Source of the DNA: an uncultured Bacillota bacterium
GTDB lineage: Bacteria > Bacillota > Dehalobacteriia > UBA7702
Length of the DNA: 15,893 nucleotides
Reading direction: 5' to 3'
Assembly: GCA_902766525.1 (NCBI GenBank)
Contig: CACXDX010000055.1
Coordinates: 1-15,893, forward strand
In this document: piece after piece, positions 1 through 7,607 of the stretch
Position numbering within the stretch: the first letter of the stretch is position 1
Layout: every line of letters starts with the position of its first letter
Position numbers and translations under genes: made by a program
The notes under the pieces: model-generated
The model's database searches: none
Seen by the model: only the letters and a program-made list of their open reading frames with translations
Told to the model about the DNA's origin: nothing

Positions 1-50
1 CAAATATGTTCTTTTTTCACGCCGAGAGGTTCGGCAATAACGATCTTCAT
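1..50 (-). CDS. Partial 2-hydroxyacid dehydrogenase-like protein (N-terminus only)
   Basis: Only the first 16 codons are inside the window, on the minus strand, and the gene runs off the left edge. The translation begins MKIVIAEPLGVKKEHI. This resembles the first beta strand of D-isomer-specific 2-hydroxyacid dehydrogenases (phosphoglycerate dehydrogenase-like NAD enzymes), which often open with MKIVI-EPLG-type sequences. The start is well supported by a GAAAGGAG ribosome binding site at 58-65, seven bases upstream, and by a promoter at 86-114. The assignment to a family rests on very few residues and is tentative; that a gene starts here is much surer. It is divergent from the FAD oxidoreductase at 253. 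Confidence 0.6.
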   Translation of the reverse strand, partial: MKIVIAEPLGVKKEHI

Positions 51-85
51 CAGCGATCTCCTTTCTCAAAAGAATCCACATTTTT

Positions 86-114
86 ATCATATAGGACATT
101 CCCAAGAAAAGCAA
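86..114 (-). promoter_or_regulatory. Promoter of the leftward dehydrogenase-like gene
   Basis: Read on the minus strand, a TTGCTT -35 (109-114) and a TATGAT -10 (86-91) are separated by exactly 17 bases. The -10 lies about 35 bases before the start codon at 50. It has the same hexamers and spacing as the opposing promoter at 179-207. Confidence 0.7.
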
Positions 115-150
115 TACTCATTTTTCGCTCTTTCGGCAAAGAAACCATAT

Positions 151-173
151 AATCTTTCAGTATGAGAAAGATT
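151..173. repeat. Dyad between divergent promoters (possible operator)
   Basis: AATCTTTC (151-158) and GAAAGATT (166-173) form a perfect 8-bp inverted repeat around the 7-base spacer AGTATGA. It lies between the two divergent promoters, five bases before the rightward -35. The position suits a regulator binding site, but no regulator can be named. There is no U-tract, so it is not a terminator. Confidence 0.45.
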
Positions 174-178
174 TTAGG

Positions 179-207
179 TTGCTTTTTTTTAAGAAATACG
201 GTATGAT
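179..207 (+). promoter_or_regulatory. Promoter of the FAD-dependent oxidoreductase gene
   Basis: TTGCTT (179-184) and TATGAT (202-207) are separated by 17 bases, a good sigma-A-type promoter. The predicted start of transcription near 214 gives a leader of about 40 bases, with an AAAAGGAG ribosome binding site at 236-243. Confidence 0.7.
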
Positions 208-252
208 AAATTATTATCTGTTATTATCGTGAAATAAAAGGAGTTTTTCGCT

Positions 253-1671
253 ATGTACGATATCATTATCGTCGGCGCGGGACCATCCGGCATTTTTACC
301 GCCATTGAGTTGCTGCGTCACAACAGCGACAAACGAATATTGATCGTGGAAAAAGGCGCTCCCGTGGAAAAAAGAGTCTGCCCCAAGGGAAAGAAAGCGA
401 TCTGCATGAATTGCGATCCCTGCGCCATTACCACGGGTTTTTCCGGAGCCGGCGCTTTTTCCGACGGAAAGCTCTCCTTAAGCTATGAAGTCGGCGGCGA
501 CCTGCCCGAACTCATCGGCGAAAAGACGGCGCAGGAGCTTATCGATTATACCGACGGTATTTATCTCGAATTCGGCGCCGATAAAAAAGTCGAAGGATTG
601 AACGGCGGCGACAAGGTCAAGGCCATCCGCAAACGTGCCATTCAGGCCGGGCTCAAACTGGTCGACTGCCCCATTCGTCATCTCGGAACCGAACAGGCTC
701 AAAAGCTCTATTACGAAATCGAGCAATACCTCTTAAACAACGGTGTCGAGATCCTCTTCGGCTATCAATATATCGATATCATCCTCGCCGATGCCTGCTG
801 CAAAGGCGTCGTCATTGAAAAAACTCACGGCGGCGATAAAAAGGAAGTCCGGGCGGAAACCGTGATCATCGCCACGGGACGCCGCGGCGCCGACGAACTG
901 GAAAAGATGTGCGCACGCTATGATATCGCGCACCGCCCCGGAACCGTTGATATCGGCGTTCGGGTCGAGGTTCGCAACGAGGTGATGGAAGAAGTCAACG
1001 AGGTACTCTATGAGTCCAAACTCATCGGCTATCCCAATCCCTTCCGCAATAAGGTCCGAACTTTCTGTCAGAATCCCGGCGGCTTTGTCAGCCAGGAAAA
1101 TTACGACAATGATCTGGCCGTCGTCAACGGTCATTCCTATAAAAACTTAAAATCCGACAACACCAATTTAGCGATTTTATGCTCACATAATTTTACCTCC
1201 CCGTTCAATCAGCCCATCGCTTACGCTCAAAAAGTCGGTGAGCTCACCAATATGCTGGGTGACGGACGAATTATGGTGCAGCGTTACGGAGATATCCTTG
1301 ATGGGAAACGCACTTGGGATAAGGAATTGATGAGGTCCAACGTCCGCCCGACGCTGGTCGACGCGGTGGCCGGTGATATCACCGCCGCCATGCCCTACAG
1401 GGCGATGATCAATATCATCAATTTCATCCAAGCCGTTGACCACGTGGTTCCCGGCTTTGCCGGCACGGAAACGCTGCTTTACTCCCCTGAACTGAAATTT
1501 TACAGCAACAAGGTGCGGATGGATCAAGCATTGCGCACCAACGTGAAAAATCTATATTGTCTCGGTGATTCCAGCGGTTGGACCCGGGGGTTGATGATGT
1601 CATCGGTGATGGGCGTCTATATGGCGCGCGTCTTATTGAACGATCATTCTTCCGAAACAGAAGAAGCCTGA
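253..1671 (+). CDS. NAD(P)/FAD-dependent oxidoreductase, COG2509-like
   Basis: A 472-residue flavoprotein, probably cytosolic. It opens with a Rossmann dinucleotide-binding fold: VGAGPSG at residues 7-13 and the acidic strand end IVEKG at 31-35. A cysteine cluster follows (C43, C51, C54, C57), then the GFSGAGAFSDGKL region at 62-74, which is characteristic of the uncharacterised FAD-dependent dehydrogenases of COG2509. An IIATGRRG segment lies in the middle, and the C-terminal FAD-binding motif is GDSSGWTRG (438-446). The length suits a complete protein. The start is set by AAAAGGAG nine bases upstream. Substrate and physiological role are unknown for the family as far as I know. The cysteines could bind an Fe-S centre or be structural. 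No intrinsic terminator follows, so read-through into the synthetase gene at 1803 is possible. Confidence 0.85.
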   Translation: MYDIIIVGAGPSGIFTAIELLRHNSDKRILIVEKGAPVEKRVCPKGKKAICMNCDPCAITTGFSGAGAFSDGKLSLSYEVGGDLPELIGEKTAQELIDYTDGIYLEFGADKKVEGLNGGDKVKAIRKRAIQAGLKLVDCPIRHLGTEQAQKLYYEIEQYLLNNGVEILFGYQYIDIILADACCKGVVIEKTHGGDKKEVRAETVIIATGRRGADELEKMCARYDIAHRPGTVDIGVRVEVRNEVMEEVNEVLYESKLIGYPNPFRNKVRTFCQNPGGFVSQENYDNDLAVVNGHSYKNLKSDNTNLAILCSHNFTSPFNQPIAYAQKVGELTNMLGDGRIMVQRYGDILDGKRTWDKELMRSNVRPTLVDAVAGDITAAMPYRAMINIINFIQAVDHVVPGFAGTETLLYSPELKFYSNKVRMDQALRTNVKNLYCLGDSSGWTRGLMMSSVMGVYMARVLLNDHSSETEEA

Positions 1672-1788
1672 ACACAGCCTCTTTAGACAGGAGCAGCCTC
1701 CGAAGGGTGGACAGAAACGTTTTTTCGGTCGAATCATCCTCTCATACGATTTTTCACAAAAAATACACCTGAAAAGGCATGAATCGAC

Positions 1789-1793
1789 AGGAG
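1789..1793 (+). promoter_or_regulatory. Ribosome binding site that decides the synthetase start
   Basis: AGGAG lies nine bases before the ATG at 1803. An in-frame ATG at 1779 has only a GG one to two bases upstream and no usable site. The start at 1803 is therefore preferred, removing eight residues from the longest reading. Confidence 0.75.
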
Positions 1794-1802
1794 AAAAATA
1801 CC

Positions 1803-4076
1803 ATGATGTCCCCACAAACAAATTCAGATAATAAACTCTCTGAGGTTGCCGGCCGTATCCGTGAAATGCGTGAGATCTCTGATTTCAGCATTGAGGAGAT
1901 GGCCGAAAAAACAGATACCACACCGGAAGAATATCTCGCCTACGAAAACGGTGACGTTGATCTTCCCTTCACTTTTATTCACAAATGCGCACTCGCTTTC
2001 GGTCTGGAAATTGCAAACCTGCTGGAAGGGAGCAGCCCCAAACTGAAATCTTATGCCGTCACCAGAAGCGGCCAGGGGCAAACCACCGTCGATGAAAACG
2101 GGATCCGCATCTTGAGCATGGTGCCGCGCTTTCAGAAAAAAATCGCCGATCCCTATTGGGTACGGTATGAGTACAAAAAAGAAGAACAGGATCGTCCGAT
2201 CCATCTTTCCACCCATAAAGGTCAGGAATTCGACTATATCATCAAGGGCCACCTCAAAGTTCAGGTCGGCGAACATACGGAGATCCTCGGCCCCGGGGAC
2301 AGTATCTATTACCATTCCCATCTGCCTCACGGCATGATCGCCGTAGACGGAGAGGATTGCGATTTTATTGCGATCATTCTTCCCGGCGAAGAAGTGGATG
2401 AAGTAAAATCCACCAGGATCATGACCGAAGCGCGCCAGGCGGAGCCCTGGATCGTTGATCGATTCATCCGCTGCGATGAAGATGAACTTGGCCGTTTGAA
2501 AGCCATCGACTTTGAAAATGAAGAAGAATTCAACTTTGCCTACGATGTCGTTGACGCCCTCGCCGACAAATATCCGGAAAAGCTGGCGATGCTCCATATC
2601 GACAAAGATCACAACGAACGCCGCTTCACCTTCAAAGACATGAAACACATGTCCAATCGCACGGCAAACTACTTTACCTCTCTCGGCATCCGCAAAGGCG
2701 ACCGGGTCATGCTGATTTTAAAACGCCATTATCAATTCTGGCTTTCCATGCTGGCTCTGCATAAGATCGGAGCCATCCCCATCCCCGCCACAAATCAGCT
2801 GAAAGCGCATGATATCGAATATCGCCTCAACGCGGCGGGCATTTCCGCCGTCATCTGTACCGCCGACGGTATCGTCGCAGATGAAGCCGATGAAGCCATC
2901 AGCAAATGCCCTCAAGTTAAAACGAGAGTAATCGTTCGCGGCAGCCGTCCCGGATGGCACAATTTTGATGAAGAATATTCCCGTTTCACCGGAAAATTCC
3001 CGCGTACTGCGGATTCTCCCTGCGGCAGCGACGCCATGTTCATGCTGTTCACCAGCGGAACCACCGGCTATCCGAAGATCGCCTGCCATAGCTATAAATA
3101 CGCTCTGGGTCATTATGTCACTGCCAAATACTGGCAGGATATTCAGAGAGACGGCCTCCATCTGACCATTTCCGAAACCGGCTGGGGCAAAGCTCTCTGG
3201 GGTAAGCTCTACGGCCAGTGGATGGGTGAAGGCGCCGTTTTCGTCTATGATTTCGACCGCTTCGACGCCAACGACATCCTGCCGATGTTCAAAAAGTACA
3301 ACATCACCAGTTTCTGCGCGCCGCCGACGATGCTCCGCATGATGGTCAAGGAAGACCTCTCCCGGTTCGACCTCAGCTCCATCAAACACATGACCACCGC
3401 CGGGGAAGCGCTGAACCCGGAAGTCTTCCGCCAGTTCAAAAAAGCCACGGGTCTCACGATCATGGAAGGCTTCGGCCAAACCGAAACGACGCTGACCATC
3501 GCTAACCTGCGCGGGGAAGATATCCGCATCGGCTCTATGGGCCGTCCCAATCCTCTCTATGATGTCGATATCGTTGACAGTGAAGGAAATTCCGTTCCCG
3601 TCGGGGAAAACGGCGAGATCGTTGTCCGTACCGATAAGCGGGTTCCCTGCGGCCTCTTCAACGGTTACTTCAAAGATCCCGAAAGAACCGCAGACGTCTG
3701 GTACGACAACATGTATCACACCGGCGATGTGGCCTGGAGGGATGAGGATAACTTCTATTGGTATGTCGGCCGCGTGGACGACGTGATCAAATCCTCCGGC
3801 TACCGCATCGGGCCTTTTGAAATCGAAAGCGTAATCATGGAACTGCCCTACGTCCTGGAATGCGGAGTCTCCCCGGCTCCCGATGAAATTCGCGGACAGA
3901 TCGTCAAGGCTTCCATCGTTTTGACCAAGGGTACCGTTCCCAGCGAAGAATTGAAAAAAGAAATTCAAGAGTATGTTAAAAAACATACCGCGCCCTATAA
4001 ATATCCGCGTATCGTCGTCTTCCGTGATGAACTGCCCAAGTCCATCAGCGGAAAGATCCAGCGTAATCAGCTCTGA
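1803..4076 (+). CDS. HTH-cupin-acyl-CoA synthetase fusion (AMP-forming)
   Basis: One uninterrupted 757-residue reading frame with three parts. Residues about 13-75 resemble an XRE/HTH_3 domain. Residues about 110-195 form a cupin with candidate metal ligands H134, H138, E142 and H176. Residues about 235-757 form a complete adenylate-forming acyl-CoA synthetase, with the P-loop LFTSGTTGYPK (415-425), GFGQTET (556-562), YHTGD (638-642), the GRVDDVIK hinge (656-663) and the catalytic lysine K751 in PKSISGKIQR. It should convert a carboxylic acid, ATP and CoA to acyl-CoA, AMP and PPi. The closest type appears to be medium-chain or aryl acid synthetases, but the substrate is unknown. The N-terminal 200 residues match a stand-alone XRE-cupin regulator in length. 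No clear promoter was found in 1672-1802. A terminator follows at 4139. Confidence 0.88.
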   Translation: MMSPQTNSDNKLSEVAGRIREMREISDFSIEEMAEKTDTTPEEYLAYENGDVDLPFTFIHKCALAFGLEIANLLEGSSPKLKSYAVTRSGQGQTTVDENGIRILSMVPRFQKKIADPYWVRYEYKKEEQDRPIHLSTHKGQEFDYIIKGHLKVQVGEHTEILGPGDSIYYHSHLPHGMIAVDGEDCDFIAIILPGEEVDEVKSTRIMTEARQAEPWIVDRFIRCDEDELGRLKAIDFENEEEFNFAYDVVDALADKYPEKLAMLHIDKDHNERRFTFKDMKHMSNRTANYFTSLGIRKGDRVMLILKRHYQFWLSMLALHKIGAIPIPATNQLKAHDIEYRLNAAGISAVICTADGIVADEADEAISKCPQVKTRVIVRGSRPGWHNFDEEYSRFTGKFPRTADSPCGSDAMFMLFTSGTTGYPKIACHSYKYALGHYVTAKYWQDIQRDGLHLTISETGWGKALWGKLYGQWMGEGAVFVYDFDRFDANDILPMFKKYNITSFCAPPTMLRMMVKEDLSRFDLSSIKHMTTAGEALNPEVFRQFKKATGLTIMEGFGQTETTLTIANLRGEDIRIGSMGRPNPLYDVDIVDSEGNSVPVGENGEIVVRTDKRVPCGLFNGYFKDPERTADVWYDNMYHTGDVAWRDEDNFYWYVGRVDDVIKSSGYRIGPFEIESVIMELPYVLECGVSPAPDEIRGQIVKASIVLTKGTVPSEELKKEIQEYVKKHTAPYKYPRIVVFRDELPKSISGKIQRNQL

Positions 4077-4138
4077 TTTTTACATCACAATTTAAACGAT
4101 CCCTCCACAACCGAAAAAAGCCAATGCTTCAATTGACC

Positions 4139-4178
4139 AAACTCGCTTCCGGGAAGGATCCCCGAAGCGAGTTTTTTT
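4139..4178 (+). terminator. Intrinsic terminator after the acyl-CoA synthetase gene
   Basis: A perfect 11-bp stem, AAACTCGCTTC (4139-4149) with GAAGCGAGTTT (4164-4174), is extended by an inner GGG/CCC around the loop AAGGAT. The U-tract runs 4172-4178. It ends only 16 bases before the next start codon, and its T-run passes directly into an A-run and the next ribosome binding site. Confidence 0.88.
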
Positions 4179-4194
4179 AAAAAAAGGAGAGGCC

Positions 4195-4860
4195 ATGAGA
4201 ACAAGAAGAGTGACGCTGCTCGCCGGTCATTACGGCAGCGGCAAAACGAATATTGCCGTCAACCTGGCCTTTGCTCGAAAAAAAGAAGGGTTTGAGGTTA
4301 CCGTTGCCGACCTTGATATCGTCAATCCCTATTATCGCATGAAGGACAGCGAAGAGGCACTGAAAGAGGCGGGGATCCCGCTGATCAGCTCCGCCTTCGC
4401 CAATTCCAACGTCGACCTGCCGGCACTGCCTCAGGAGCTATACCGCATCATCGACGACAAAAACGGACAGATGATCGTCGATATCGGCGGCGACGACCGC
4501 GGCGCTTACGCTTTGGGACGTTTCGCGGGAGCGTTGAAAAAAGAAAATGATTACGAAATGATTCTCGTGATCAACGGCTATCGTCCCCTGACCGGAGATG
4601 AAAAAGAAACCGCACAAATCATGAAAGAGATCGAAGACGCGGGTCATCTGCCCTTTACCGGGATCATCAACAATTCCAATCTCGGCAATGAGACCACGGC
4701 GGAAGATATCCTCGCTTCCGTAAGATACGCCGAAAAGACATCCCGGGAAACGGGTCTGCCGCTGCTGCTGACGACGGTAAGAGCAGATCTGCTGCCGCAG
4801 CTGACGGGGAAAATCGACAATCTCTTCGGCATGACGCTGCAAAAAAGTCGTCTCTGGTAA
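4195..4860 (+). CDS. P-loop ATPase (MinD/CobQ-like) linked to the oxidoreductase operon
   Basis: A 221-residue cytosolic SIMIBI-class nucleotide-binding protein. The P-loop is GHYGSGKT (11-18), followed by the switch-like ADLDIVNPYYR (38-48) and a Walker B-like MIVDIGG (93-99). A conserved-looking INNSNLGNETT segment starts near 158. The P-loop lacks the second, signature lysine of true ParA/MinD proteins (KGGxGKT): histidine occupies that place. It is therefore not a clear partition or division ATPase. The ribosome binding site is AAAGGAG, about seven bases upstream. Small ATPases of this type sit beside ferredoxin oxidoreductase genes in other anaerobes, from memory, so a role in maturing or regulating the complex is plausible. 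That role is inference. The ferredoxin gene starts 115 bases downstream. Confidence 0.75.
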   Translation: MRTRRVTLLAGHYGSGKTNIAVNLAFARKKEGFEVTVADLDIVNPYYRMKDSEEALKEAGIPLISSAFANSNVDLPALPQELYRIIDDKNGQMIVDIGGDDRGAYALGRFAGALKKENDYEMILVINGYRPLTGDEKETAQIMKEIEDAGHLPFTGIINNSNLGNETTAEDILASVRYAEKTSRETGLPLLLTTVRADLLPQLTGKIDNLFGMTLQKSRLW

Positions 4861-4884
4861 ATCGTCGAACAATTACACCGATAA

Positions 4885-4952
4885 CAGATCTCATTTGATC
4901 TGCTTCCATACTACACAACGGAAATTCTTCCTGCCGCCTGTCATAAGCGGCA
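4885..4952 (+). other. Intercistronic leader with two small hairpins
   Basis: The gap between the ATPase and ferredoxin genes holds CAGATC/GATCTG (4885-4890, 4897-4902) and TGCCGC/GCGGCA (4932-4937, 4947-4952). Both are 6-bp stems without U-tracts. No convincing promoter was found. They may be RNA-processing or translation elements, or chance. Confidence 0.3.
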
Positions 4953-4975
4953 AAAGGAAAGAGGAGGTACTCTGT

Positions 4976-5182
4976 ATGGCAAAAGTCACATTTAATACGG
5001 ACATTTGCAAAGGATGCGGGCTTTGTGTCGCCGCCTGCAAAAAACAGCTCCTTCAGATCGCGAAGGACAAAATCAACGCCAAAGGACATCATCCCGTTGA
5101 GATCACCAACGAGGAAGAATGCGTGGCCTGCACCAATTGCGCCACCATGTGTCCCGACTGTGTGATCACGGTAGAGAGGTGA
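4976..5182 (+). CDS. 2x[4Fe-4S] ferredoxin subunit of 2-oxoacid oxidoreductase (delta)
   Basis: A 68-residue bacterial-type ferredoxin. The first cluster motif is C11-x2-C14-x2-C17-x3-C21, and the second is C49-x2-C52-x2-C55-x3-C59 followed by proline. It should carry electrons between the thiamine pyrophosphate site of the oxidoreductase and free ferredoxin. The start at 4976 is chosen because AGGAGG at 4962-4967 sits eight bases upstream. A longer upstream reading adds 27 residues without ferredoxin character. The stop codon lies five bases before the alpha subunit start, so the two are probably translated together. The place at the head of alpha, beta and gamma genes marks it as the delta subunit of a four-subunit VOR/KOR enzyme. 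Confidence 0.9.
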   Translation: MAKVTFNTDICKGCGLCVAACKKQLLQIAKDKINAKGHHPVEITNEEECVACTNCATMCPDCVITVER

Positions 5183-5187
5183 GCGCT

Positions 5188-6240
5188 ATGAAAGATAAAG
5201 TTCTCATGAAAGGCAACGAAGCCATTGCGGAAGCCGCGATCATGGCCGGCTGCCGCCATTACTTCGGTTATCCCATCACCCCCCAGACAGAAGTCGCCGC
5301 TTATATGGCGAAAAGAATGCCGAAAATCGGCGGAACCTTCCTTCAGGCCGAATCGGAAATTTCCGCGGTCAATATGGTTATCGGCGCCGCCGCTGCCGGC
5401 GTGCGCGCCATGACCTCCAGTTCCAGTCCGGGGATATCTCTTAAAAGTGAAGGCCTCTCCTATATGGCCGGCTGTGAACTGCCTGCCCTCATCGTCAACG
5501 TTCAGCGCGGCGGACCGGGTCTCGGCGGGATCCAGCCCTCTCAATCCGACTATTTCCAGGCTACCCGCGGCGGCGGCCACGGTGATTACCATATGCTGGT
5601 TTTGGCTCCCGGCTCCATTCAGGAAATGGCGGATATGACCGTCAAAGGCTTTGAACTTGCCGAAACTTACCGTATGCCCTGCATGCTTCTGGCTGACGGC
5701 ACCATGGGTCAGATGATGGAACCCGTCGTTTTGAACGTGGATAACGTCAAGACCGCGGAAAAACCCTGGGCCGTTACGGGAACAAAATGCGAAAGAGAAC
5801 ATAACGTCATCAATTCCCTTTCCCTCGTACCCGAAGAACTGGAAAAATGGAACCTCAAACGTTATGAACGCTACGCCTGTATCGAAGAAAACGAAGCCAT
5901 GGCCGAAGAATTCATGACGGAAGACGCCGATATCATCGTCGTGGCCTTCGGTATCGCGGCTCGCGTTTCCAAAAACGCTGTCGTCGCCGCCAGAAAAGAA
6001 GGGATCAAGGTCGGTCTCATCCGTCCCATCACCCTCTGGCCCTTCCCCAAAAAGATTCTGGCTAACGCCGCTCAGCAGGCCAAGCATTTCATCTCCGTGG
6101 AACTCTCCATGGGACAGATGATCGAAGACGTCGAACTCGCGATTCGCTGTTCCCGTCCCGTCTCCCTCTGTACCAGAGTCGGCGGCGTGATTCCTTCTCC
6201 CGAAGAAGTGCTTGAAGCCATTCACAAGGTTCAATTGTAA
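5188..6240 (+). CDS. vorB: 2-oxoacid:ferredoxin oxidoreductase alpha subunit (VorB/KorA type)
   Basis: A 350-residue alpha subunit. It shows the family landmarks KGNEAIAEAAI near residue 8, YPITPQTE (28-35), TSSSSPGISLKSEG (76-89) and QPSQSDYFQA at 116-125 with GGGHGDY at 128-134. These mark the pyrimidine-binding and transketolase-like domains that complete the thiamine pyrophosphate site with the beta subunit. The complex converts a 2-oxoacid, CoA and oxidised ferredoxin to acyl-CoA, CO2 and reduced ferredoxin, reversibly. The sequence resembles proteins annotated VorB (3-methyl-2-oxobutanoate), but 2-oxoglutarate or aryl substrates cannot be excluded. The start at 5188 has GAGGTGAG just upstream, overlapping the ferredoxin stop. 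Upstream in-frame codons lie inside the ferredoxin gene and look non-coding in this frame. Confidence 0.9.
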   Translation: MKDKVLMKGNEAIAEAAIMAGCRHYFGYPITPQTEVAAYMAKRMPKIGGTFLQAESEISAVNMVIGAAAAGVRAMTSSSSPGISLKSEGLSYMAGCELPALIVNVQRGGPGLGGIQPSQSDYFQATRGGGHGDYHMLVLAPGSIQEMADMTVKGFELAETYRMPCMLLADGTMGQMMEPVVLNVDNVKTAEKPWAVTGTKCEREHNVINSLSLVPEELEKWNLKRYERYACIEENEAMAEEFMTEDADIIVVAFGIAARVSKNAVVAARKEGIKVGLIRPITLWPFPKKILANAAQQAKHFISVELSMGQMIEDVELAIRCSRPVSLCTRVGGVIPSPEEVLEAIHKVQL

Positions 6241-6254
6241 GGAGGTGCGGAAAA

Positions 6255-7007
<753 letters not shown>

Positions 7008-7008
7008 T

Positions 7009-7542
7009 ATGGCAACAACTCAAATTCTCTTTGCCGGTTTCGGCGGACAGGGGATATTGTTCTCCGGGAAATTTCTGGCTTATGAAGGTTTGCTCGAAGA
7101 TCGTCAGGTCAGCTGGCTGCCCTCGTACGGCCCCGAGATGCGCGGCGGAACGGCTAACTGCAGCGTCATTTTAAGTGATGATCCCATCGGCAGCCCCATT
7201 GTTTCCGCGCCCGATATTCTCATCGCCATGAATCTGCCTTCCTATGATAAATATGAAGGAAGCGTCAACGTCGACGGCTACGCTTTTATCGACTCTTCGC
7301 TGATTCACAGAGAAGCGGTGAGAAATGACATCAAAACGGTCTATGTTCCCGCTACTCAGATCGCCGCAGACAACAGTCTTGAAGGTTTGGCCAATATGGT
7401 CATGGTTGGGAAAGTGATCAAAGAAACGAACATCATTCCCTTTGAAAATATCGATCGGGCTTTGGAAAAAGTTATTTCCGCCCGCCATCAAAATCTGGCC
7501 GAAGCCAACCGCAAGGCCTTGGCATTAGGCTATAATCTTTGA
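7009..7542 (+). CDS. 2-oxoacid:ferredoxin oxidoreductase gamma subunit
   Basis: A 177-residue gamma subunit of the pyruvate/2-ketoacid oxidoreductase family. It opens with FAGFGGQGILFSGK (8-21), then shows SWLPSYGPEMRGGTANCSV (about 37-55), which is typical of gamma domains that help bind CoA. The start at 7009 is chosen because AGGAGG (6994-6999) lies nine bases upstream. The in-frame ATG at 7000 touches that site directly and cannot use it. The gene follows the beta subunit by one base and closes the delta-alpha-beta-gamma set. A strong hairpin lies just downstream. Confidence 0.9.
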   Translation: MATTQILFAGFGGQGILFSGKFLAYEGLLEDRQVSWLPSYGPEMRGGTANCSVILSDDPIGSPIVSAPDILIAMNLPSYDKYEGSVNVDGYAFIDSSLIHREAVRNDIKTVYVPATQIAADNSLEGLANMVMVGKVIKETNIIPFENIDRALEKVISARHQNLAEANRKALALGYNL

Positions 7543-7548
7543 TTTTTC

Positions 7549-7578
7549 GACAGTTCCGGCTTTTCTGCCGGAACTGTC
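7549..7578 (+). other. Perfect 12-bp hairpin without U-tract
   Basis: GACAGTTCCGGC (7549-7560) and GCCGGAACTGTC (7567-7578) pair perfectly around the loop TTTTCT. The following bases are CCGACG, so it is not a standard intrinsic terminator on either strand. It stands six bases after the gamma stop and 29 bases before the amidohydrolase start. It is probably an mRNA-stabilising or processing element, or a leaky terminator. Confidence 0.65.
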
Positions 7579-7607
7579 CCGACGTTACGAGAAGGATAAA
7601 CAGAAAA

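Noticed and set aside
1699..1730. AGGGTGG resembling the T-box core sequence before the synthetase gene
   Set aside because: The following ACCGCG part is missing, there is no specifier stem or room for one after the previous stop codon, and no terminator/antiterminator pair follows.
1722..1750. TTTTCG-N17-TACGAT as a promoter for the synthetase gene
   Set aside because: Both hexamers match the consensus poorly; it is not better than chance in this AT-rich gap.
2718..3986. A long antisense open frame of 422 codons inside the acyl-CoA synthetase gene
   Set aside because: The sense strand encodes a full enzyme with all family motifs. The antisense product has no recognisable domain, no ribosome binding site and is explained by codon bias.
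4895..4975. A 27-codon N-terminal extension of the ferredoxin
   Set aside because: The strong AGGAGG at 4962-4967 lies inside it and points to the start at 4976; the extra residues are not ferredoxin-like.
5089..6234. Antisense open frame of 381 codons over the oxidoreductase alpha subunit gene
   Set aside because: It mirrors a clear VorB-type gene and shows no family motif of its own.
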